DNA of 64,000 nucleotides from Corynebacterium aurimucosum ATCC 700975 (GTDB lineage Bacteria; Actinomycetota; Actinomycetes; Mycobacteriales; Mycobacteriaceae), in the NCBI RefSeq assembly GCF_007672725.1, contig NZ_VDTC01000002.1, positions 186,001-250,000 of the forward strand. The letters run 5' to 3'. The translations under genes and the position numbers were made by a program. The notes under the pieces are model-generated. The model was not told where the DNA came from, did no database searches, and worked only from the letters and a program-made list of their open reading frames with translations. Numbering within the stretch: the stretch's first letter is position 1; every line of letters starts with the position of its first letter. Shown here in pieces: positions 55,379 to 64,000 of this stretch.

Positions 55379-56144
55379 CGACTCCACCAATGCGGTTGAA
55401 GGGGAAGAAGATGAACATGACCTTACCGCGAACGTTCTCCAGCGGGATCGTTCCTTGGAACTCATCCTGCATGTGATAGCGCGAGTCCGCGGAGGCAGTG
55501 CGGTTATCTCCCATCACCCAGATATTGCCCTCTGGCACGGTCACGGGGCCAAAATACGCGCCGCCACAGGCGTAAGAACCGGTGGTCTCATCAACGCGAT
55601 ACGTCGGCGGGTCCTGCACATAATCCTGTTCGATGGGCTTGCCATCCACCATGACCGCAGGATCGCCCTCCTGGCAGGACACAGTCTGGCCACCGGTGGC
55701 AACAACGCGCTTGACCAGGGTGTTCTCATCTGGCGGGGTGAGCGAAACGTAGCTCAGCGCGTCCTGAATGCGGTGGATGACCGGGTTGTCGGAACGCGGC
55801 GATACCCAATTCCTGTCCCAGTCCGGCGTTCCTTTGAACACCACGACATCACCGGGCTCTGGGTTCTTGTCGCCGTAATAGGAGACCTTCTCGGTAAAAA
55901 TCCGGTCATTATTGCAGCCTTCACAGCCATGCAAGGTCGGCTCCATCGACCCTGATGGAATGACGTACTGCCGGCCCACAAAGTTTTGGAAAACACCAAC
56001 GACCGCAAGCACGGAAACCACCACCAGTGCGGTCTCCAGCAACCAAGGCATCTGCTTCTTTTCCTCAGCTGGGGGTGCTGCGCTTTCCGACGCCTCTTTC
56101 CCCACGCCCTGGGAACCTTCAGTAATGTCGTTTTCTTTTTCCAC
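55356..56144 (-). CDS. lepB: Signal peptidase I, first tandem copy
   Basis: A 262-residue signal peptidase. About 32 charged residues (MEKENDITEGSQGVGKEASE...) precede the helix LLETALVVVSVLAVVGVFQN; the Ser is in [12 protein letters not shown], the Lys in TLVKRVVATGGQTV, then [20 protein letters not shown]. The CxxC in HGCEGCNNDR is shared with copy 2 ([10 protein letters not shown]). The GTG at 56144 has TAGGAT 7 nt upstream. It heads the operon lepB-lepB-rnhB-DUF2469, following rplS across a terminator-free gap of 136 bp on its 5' side. Confidence 0.94.
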   Translation of the reverse strand: MEKENDITEGSQGVGKEASESAAPPAEEKKQMPWLLETALVVVSVLAVVGVFQNFVGRQYVIPSGSMEPTLHGCEGCNNDRIFTEKVSYYGDKNPEPGDVVVFKGTPDWDRNWVSPRSDNPVIHRIQDALSYVSLTPPDENTLVKRVVATGGQTVSCQEGDPAVMVDGKPIEQDYVQDPPTYRVDETTGSYACGGAYFGPVTVPEGNIWVMGDNRTASADSRYHMQDEFQGTIPLENVRGKVMFIFFPFNRIGGVDDPDIQS

Positions 56145-56151
56145 GGGCTAA

Positions 56152-56157
56152 ATCCTA
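56152..56157 (-). promoter_or_regulatory. -10 hexamer for the lepB operon (leaderless)
   Basis: TAGGAT on the minus strand lies 7 nt before the GTG at 56144. Confidence 0.45.
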
Positions 56158-56213
56158 GCAATGCGCGCCGACATCCCGGTATGCGGCTCGGCCGGAGGCT
56201 GCTGAAAGCACAA

Positions 56214-56258
56214 AGCCCTCCGCCTTACCCACAAGAATCGGTGTGGAAGCGAAGGGCT
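56214..56258 (-). terminator. Terminator after rplS
   Basis: AGCCCT (56214-56219) pairs with AGGGCT (56253-56258), and the stem continues inward with mismatches (CGCC...GTGGG against CACAC...GCG). TTTGTGCTTT follows on the minus strand. Confidence 0.65.
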
Positions 56259-56280
56259 GAGGGCTACAGAGCAGCTAGAA

Positions 56281-56625
56281 CTAGCGGCGCTCCTTGATGC
56301 GGGCCTTCTTGCCGCGCAGGTCGCGCAGGTAGTACAGCTTGGCGCGGCGAACGCGGCCGCGGCGGACTACCTCGATGGAGGCAATGTTCGGGGAGTGAAC
56401 CGGGAAGGTACGCTCAACGCCGATGCCGAAGGAAACCTTACGCACGGTGAAGGTCTCGCGGATGCCAGCGCCCTGACGGCGGATGCAGACACCCTTGAAG
56501 AGCTGGGTACGCTCGGTGGAGCCCTCGATCACCTTGACGTTGACGTCAAGGGTATCGCCCGGGCGGAAGGACGGGATATCGTCGCGCAGCGAAGCTGCAT
56601 CAACCTTGTCAATGAGGTTTGCCAT
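56281..56625 (-). CDS. rplS: 50S ribosomal protein L19
   Basis: A 114-residue protein. It begins [20 protein letters not shown], with [40 protein letters not shown] and [20 protein letters not shown], ending in [20 protein letters not shown]. It sits at the interface of the ribosomal subunits. AAAAGGA lies upstream of the ATG. It is divergent from thiC. Confidence 0.98.
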   Translation of the reverse strand: MANLIDKVDAASLRDDIPSFRPGDTLDVNVKVIEGSTERTQLFKGVCIRRQGAGIRETFTVRKVSFGIGVERTFPVHSPNIASIEVVRRGRVRRAKLYYLRDLRGKKARIKERR

Positions 56626-56758
56626 TGGTGTTTTCCTTTTCAGTTTAAGACAGAGGACCCTGGCGCCACCTCGCGGCGGCTGACCGGTTCGTGCCTATTA
56701 CACAGAACATCGCTATCTTTCCACACCCCACCCCCGCAGAACAAATTGTGCCAAACGC

Positions 56759-56788
56759 CTGACATCTCCTCGTTGCGGGCTCTAAGGT
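56759..56788 (+). promoter_or_regulatory. Promoter of the thi operon
   Basis: CTGACA at 56759-56764 and TAAGGT at 56783-56788 with 18 bp between them give a standard -35/-10 pair just upstream of the riboswitch. Confidence 0.55.
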
Positions 56789-56805
56789 GGGTGGCGCACT
56801 GATAC

Positions 56806-59350
<2,545 letters not shown>

Positions 59351-59354
<4 letters not shown>

Positions 59355-60496
59355 GTACTAGCTCTGATTCCTCAGTCATCGTCGTCGGTGCGGGTGTCAT
59401 CGGCCTGGCCACCGCGGTGGAACTGGCCGCGCGGGGCCACGAGGTCACGGTGCTAGATCCGGCGCCAGCCTCCGGGGCTACCCACTTCGCCGGAGGCATG
59501 CTCGCCCCCGCCGCGGAGGTGGTCTACCAGCAGGATCCGCTCTTCCCGCTCATGCGCGCCTCCGGCGCGTGGTATCCGGGGCTCATCGATCTGGTCGCCG
59601 CATACACAGAGGTGCCCACCGGCTACCGTGCCGAGGGAACGCTCGTCGTCGCCGCCGATCGCGCGGATGCCCAGCACCTCACCGAGCTGGCCGAGTATCA
59701 ATCCCTCCACGGCATGGAGGTCGAGCGCATCACCGTGCGTGAAGCCCGGCGCGCGGAACCATTGCTGTCCCCGCGTCTGGCCGGTGCCGTCAGCATCCCG
59801 GGCGACACGCAGGTCTTTCCCCGCCAATGGGCGGCTGCACTGCTGAGCGCGGCCCAAGGACTCGGCGTGCGTTTCTTCCGTACGGCGGCCCAATCGATTG
59901 ATGTTGCAACGGGAGTGGTCACCACGGCCGTCGGCGACTTCGAAGCAGAACAGGTTGTGCTCGCAGCCGGACTAGGCGCGCGCGACATCGAGTGGGCTGA
60001 CTCTGCGGGGCTTGAACAGTCCCCGCTGCACCTGCGCCCGGTGTACGGCGATATCCTGCGCCTGCGGGTTCCGGATCACCTGCAGCCGCTGCTGACCCGC
60101 GTGGTGCGCGGCTTCGTGGAGGACCGCCCCATCTACCTCATCCCGCGCGGCGATGGCACCCTCGCCGTCGGCGCTACGACCCGCGAGGATTCTCTGTCCT
60201 CAGCGCAGGCCGGAGGCGTCTACGCGCTGCTTCGCGACGCCATCCGCGTCCTCCCCGCCGTCGAAGAATGCGAGTTCCTCGAGGCCAGCGCGGGGGCTCG
60301 CCCCGGCACCCCGGATGACCTTCCTTATCTTGGCCGCGTCAGCGAGCGGCTCGTCATCTCTACCGGCTTTTTCCGCCATGGCATCCTGCTCACGGCCCTG
60401 GCCGCGCGCTGTGCCCGCGAGCTCATCGAAGGAACCGATCCCAGCATCGATCTCGCGGTCTGTAACCCATTGCGACACCTCAAGGAGCAACAATGA
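59351..60496 (+). CDS. thiO: Glycine oxidase ThiO
   Basis: A 381-residue flavoprotein that oxidises glycine to the imine needed for the thiazole ring, using oxygen. FAD loop: VIVVGAGVIGLATAVELAAR; GASGATHFAGGM-like segment (ASGATHFAGGMLAPAAEV); RPIYLIPRGDGTLAVGATT and RPGTPDDLPYLGRVSERLVI toward the C-terminus. The oxygen-dependent ThiO in place of ThiH means thiazole synthesis here suits aerobic growth. Overlaps thiE and thiS by 4 bp each. Confidence 0.93.
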
Positions 60497-60690
60497 TCCT
60501 CATCCTCAACGGCCAGCCTTATGACACGGCGGCCGATACCGTCGCCCAGCTGCTAGAAGAAAAAGGCATCGCTCCTGACGGCACTGCGGTGGCCGTGGCC
60601 GAACAGGTCATCCCCCGCTCACAATGGGAAACCACCCCACTCAACGAAGGCGCGGCCGTGGAAATCCTCACCGCAGTCCAAGGAGGCTAA
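60493..60690 (+). CDS. thiS: Sulfur carrier protein ThiS
   Basis: A 65-residue ubiquitin-like protein: MILILNGQPYDTAADTVAQL, AVAVAEQVIPRSQWETTPLN and a C-terminal AVQGG. The Gly-Gly end is adenylated by ThiF and then carries the thiocarboxylate sulfur to ThiG. Starts inside the thiO stop (4-bp overlap) and is followed at once by thiG. Confidence 0.95.
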   Translation: MILILNGQPYDTAADTVAQLLEEKGIAPDGTAVAVAEQVIPRSQWETTPLNEGAAVEILTAVQGG

Positions 60691-61470
<780 letters not shown>

Positions 61471-61495
61471 CCCACTTCCTAAAAGGACTGCCATC

Positions 61496-62554
61496 ATGCT
61501 CAGTGAGACCGAACTTGCCCGGACCGCGCGCCAACGCCTTCTACCCGGCTTCGGTGACGCGGCCCAGGAGCGGCTTCATGCCGCGCACGTTCTCGTCGTG
61601 GGCGCCGGCGGGCTGGGCTGCCCGGCTATCCAACAACTCGCCGCAGGAGGCATCGGGCGCATCACTCTTATTGATTCCGATTGCGTCGATATCAGCAACC
61701 TGCACAGGCAGGTGCTGTTTGGTGCGGGGGACGTCGGCAAGCCCAAGGCGGAAGTAGCCGCCGCGCGCGCCCGCGAGATTTCCCCCGAGCTCACCATCAC
61801 CGCTCTTAAGGAACGCCTCGATTCCTCCAACGTTCTCGACCTGTGTTCCGAGGCTGACCTCGTCCTCGACGGCTCCGATACCTTCGACACGAAATACCTC
61901 GTCGCCGATGCCTGCGAGCTCACCTCTACCCCGCTGGCCTGGGGTACCGTGCTGCGCTACGGCGGGCAAGCCGCGCTGTGGCACTCCGGGAAAGACTCCG
62001 CCGACGGGCGCGGGGTGGGCTTGCGCGATCTCTTCCCCGCCCCGCCCAGCGGCGAGGCGCTCAAGTGCTCGACGGCCGGGGTGCTGGGTGCAACGACATC
62101 GGTGATCGCAGGGCTCATGGTCACCGCGGCGGTCGCCACGCTCGGCGCACTCCCGGATCATCGGGAAATGGTCGGGCGCGTAACCTCCTACGACGCGCTC
62201 CCCGGAAGCTTCCGCACGCTGCGGGTAGGTGCCGATCCCGACCGCCCCCTCGTTACTGCCCTACCTGCCCGGCATATCCTGCCGCCGGAACTTGTCACCG
62301 GCCACGCTGCCCTCCTTGATATCTCCGAGGACCCCGCCTTTCCTCGTGCCACGGTGTCAATGCCCTGGCATACCGTTACCGATGATGATTCCGTTCGCCG
62401 TGCGCTAACTTCATGCTCTTCCGAACTGGTCTACGTGGCCTGCCCCTCCGGTGGGCGCAGCGCTGGCTTTGTCCTGCGCTACGCCGATCTGGCCGCGGAC
62501 ATGGGCATCGAGCTGCGCAACCTCCCCGGTGGGCTCGCAACACACGACTTCTAG
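61496..62554 (+). CDS. thiF: ThiF/MoeB-type adenylyltransferase with rhodanese domain
   Basis: A 352-residue E1-like enzyme. The N-terminal part binds ATP (VLVVGAGGLGCPAIQQLAAG, RITLIDSDCVDISNLHRQVL) and adenylates the ThiS tail; DGSDTFDTKYLVADAC and KCSTAGVLGATTSVIAG follow. The zinc CxxC pairs of E. coli ThiF and MoeB are not visible. A C-terminal rhodanese domain carries YVACPSGGRSAGFVLRYADL with a Cys loop, which could pass sulfur. AAAGGA precedes the ATG. It may also serve molybdopterin MoaD, as in MoeZ proteins. It ends 4 bp into the convergent YhgE gene. Confidence 0.88.
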   Translation: MLSETELARTARQRLLPGFGDAAQERLHAAHVLVVGAGGLGCPAIQQLAAGGIGRITLIDSDCVDISNLHRQVLFGAGDVGKPKAEVAAARAREISPELTITALKERLDSSNVLDLCSEADLVLDGSDTFDTKYLVADACELTSTPLAWGTVLRYGGQAALWHSGKDSADGRGVGLRDLFPAPPSGEALKCSTAGVLGATTSVIAGLMVTAAVATLGALPDHREMVGRVTSYDALPGSFRTLRVGADPDRPLVTALPARHILPPELVTGHAALLDISEDPAFPRATVSMPWHTVTDDDSVRRALTSCSSELVYVACPSGGRSAGFVLRYADLAADMGIELRNLPGGLATHDF

Positions 62555-64000
62555 GCGCCGGCCACCGCCGGCGCGCGGAAGAGGTGCTCGTCGAGGATGC
62601 GCGCCGTGCCGTGGTGGCGGGCGCGGAACACCACGCAGGAGGCCACCAACGCCAGGGCGGTCACGATGAAGAGCACCGCAATGCCCGCCCAGAAGGTGCC
62701 ATCGTGGATACCGTCGGTAGCGCGGGTAAAGGCATTCTTTGCATAGGACATCGGGTGGAAAGGATGCAACAAACTCAGCGGCCGCGGAATCGCCGCCACC
62801 GGCCACACGCCGCCGAAAACCATGACGCCTAAGGCAAAAGCACCGACGGCGAAGACGGCACCAATCTTACGGCCGAAGGTTACGAGGAAGAACTGGTAGG
62901 TCGCCGCGCCGACGGCGGCAATCGCTGCGATGACAAGCAACATCATCGGCCAGCTGGCGGGGCTCCAGCCCATGGTGGAGGACATCAGACCCATGAAGGC
63001 CAAGACAAGGAAGTTCAGCCCCGCCACCACGCCGAAGGCCGCGAGGATGCCGCGCACCGGGCTAGTGGCTGCCTCTCCGCGGCGGCCCAGGTAATACGGC
63101 AGCGTCATCGCCAGAAGCAGCATGACGAGGAACCCAAAGACCAGCACGAAGAGCAGTGAGGCACCGCCCGTGATGTTTTTCTCGGTCGGGTCGACCGGGC
63201 TGACCACCGTCTGTACAGGGTGGAGGTTGGAGGAGGTGAAGTTGATGGGCACGGCCATGTTCTGCGCCGACGTATCCGGCTGGGTGATGGAGGGGGCTTT
63301 GGCGGCACCATCGGCAAGCTTGGTGGCCAATTCATTGGAGCCGGCCTTGAGCTGGTTCATACCGTCCTTGAGCTCCGTGCCGCCGGCGGCCAGCTGGCCC
63401 GTGCCGTCCTTCAACGTGCCGGTTCCCTCATGCAGGCGGGATGCTCCGTCCTGCAGCTGGGCGGCACCGTTACTCAGCTCGCCAACTCCTGCCCGCAACT
63501 GCTGCGAGCCATCGGACAAGCGGTGCGCGCCGTCATTGAGCGCCATCATGCCGCCCAGGTACTCCGAATTGGGATCGGACAGGTTGTAGTAGAGCTGGCC
63601 GGTGCCGGCGGAGAGCTTCTCCAGTTGCGCCACCATGTTTCCGCTGGCTGCTGGGTCCAACTTGGAGACCAAGGAATAGAGTTGATCGGCTTGTTGGTGC
63701 ATGCCGAGACCGCGGAGGACGTCGACAAGCTGCAGCAGCGCCGGGGCCACAGCTTGCGCCTGTTTGAGCAGCGGGATGAGCATCCCGGTGAGCTGGTTGA
63801 CGCCCCCATCGATTTGGCCCGCGCCATCCGCCAGGCGGCCGGTGCCGGCGAGCAGTTTGTCGGAGCCGTCGGCAAGCTGGGCGGCGCCATCATCCAGCTG
63901 CGCGGCACCGCCGCTCAAGCGCCCCACGCCCTCGTTGAGACGGGTCGTGCCGTCGAGCAGCTGACCAGTACCGTTGTTGAGATCGCCCGCGCCGGCGTCC
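62551..64000 (-). CDS. YhgE/Pip-type membrane protein, 5' part outside window
   Basis: At least 483 residues of the C-terminal part, open to the window edge; a GTG at 63927 lies inside the repeat and is not a real start. Residues from the edge to about base 63310 are a long run of LxDGxxQLxxG units (for example GAAQLDDGAAQLADGSDKLL), predicted to form an extracytoplasmic coiled coil. Then come about five hydrophobic helices with the ABC-2-like PxxxxHPMSYAKN end (PFHPMSYAKNAFTRATDGIH). Such YhgE/Pip proteins include phage-infection proteins and type VII secretion-linked exporters; the specific role here is unknown. Confidence 0.85.
   Translation of the reverse strand, partial: DAGAGDLNNGTGQLLDGTTRLNEGVGRLSGGAAQLDDGAAQLADGSDKLLAGTGRLADGAGQIDGGVNQLTGMLIPLLKQAQAVAPALLQLVDVLRGLGMHQQADQLYSLVSKLDPAASGNMVAQLEKLSAGTGQLYYNLSDPNSEYLGGMMALNDGAHRLSDGSQQLRAGVGELSNGAAQLQDGASRLHEGTGTLKDGTGQLAAGGTELKDGMNQLKAGSNELATKLADGAAKAPSITQPDTSAQNMAVPINFTSSNLHPVQTVVSPVDPTEKNITGGASLLFVLVFGFLVMLLLAMTLPYYLGRRGEAATSPVRGILAAFGVVAGLNFLVLAFMGLMSSTMGWSPASWPMMLLVIAAIAAVGAATYQFFLVTFGRKIGAVFAVGAFALGVMVFGGVWPVAAIPRPLSLLHPFHPMSYAKNAFTRATDGIHDGTFWAGIAVLFIVTALALVASCVVFRARHHGTARILDEHLFRAPAVAGA

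Overview
This window looks like a piece of a Corynebacterium chromosome. Coding density is high and G+C is roughly 58-60%. The evidence is mycothiol metabolism (mtr), a malate:quinone oxidoreductase, a phosphopantetheinyl transferase paired with a PptH-type hydrolase, several actinobacteria-specific families (DUF2469, DUF2631, DUF4439, DUF4921), a perfect GlxR-type site, and a gene order that from memory follows the gpsI-ribF-infB-proS-mqo-mtr-map-ispG-dxr-frr-tsf-rpsB-xerC-rnhB-lepB-thi stretch of C. glutamicum. The species cannot be fixed from sequence reading alone. Nothing resembling a prophage, insertion sequence, CRISPR array, tRNA or rRNA gene was seen.

Layout. 1-2250: accessory edge with a DUF222/HNH gene cut by the window start, three copies of a 19-bp dyad repeat, a VOC protein and a decayed AMIN-like lipoprotein gene. 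2250-20230: information-processing block, mostly on the minus strand: pnp, rpsO, a nucleoside hydrolase with ribF, and a long operon rimP-nusA-ylxR-infB-rbfA-nrnA-dinF-pptH-pptT, with truB on the plus strand, then a DUF4439 lipoprotein, a DoxX-like gene and proS. 20260-25850: yaaA, an orphan AAA+ ATPase behind an array of 8-bp tandem repeats, a DUF4921 gene, phzF and selO. 26060-33600: mqo, a hydrolase, mtr, a duplicated two-gene cassette of small secreted single-helix proteins behind a GlxR-type site, and map. 33670-39200: a lipoprotein PBP, ispG, a site-2 protease and dxr. 39390-48500: DUF2631, an ABC exporter, rlmN, a LapA-like protein, cdsA, frr, pyrH, tsf and rpsB. 48900-56630: an M23 protein, xerC, dprA, comM, yraN, DUF2469, rnhB, two tandem lepB genes and rplS. 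56780-62554: a TPP riboswitch and thiC-thiE-thiO-thiS-thiG-thiF. 62551-64000: 3' part of a YhgE/Pip-type membrane protein.

How it works together. The rimP operon groups ribosome maturation, transcription elongation, translation initiation and nanoRNA turnover, then runs into lipid/cofactor genes (PptT activates carrier proteins; a PptH-type enzyme would reverse this). ispG, dxr and cdsA serve isoprenoid and phospholipid precursors; the lipoprotein PBP, site-2 protease, two signal peptidases and the M23 protein serve the envelope. The thi operon makes both thiamine halves and couples them, under TPP control.

Promoter style. Many genes that head a transcription unit have a TANNNT -10 hexamer only 6-8 nt (mostly 7) before the start codon, with no room for a leader or Shine-Dalgarno site. 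They are read here as leaderless mRNAs, and this was used to choose starts. Operon-internal and ribosomal-protein genes have ordinary Shine-Dalgarno sites.
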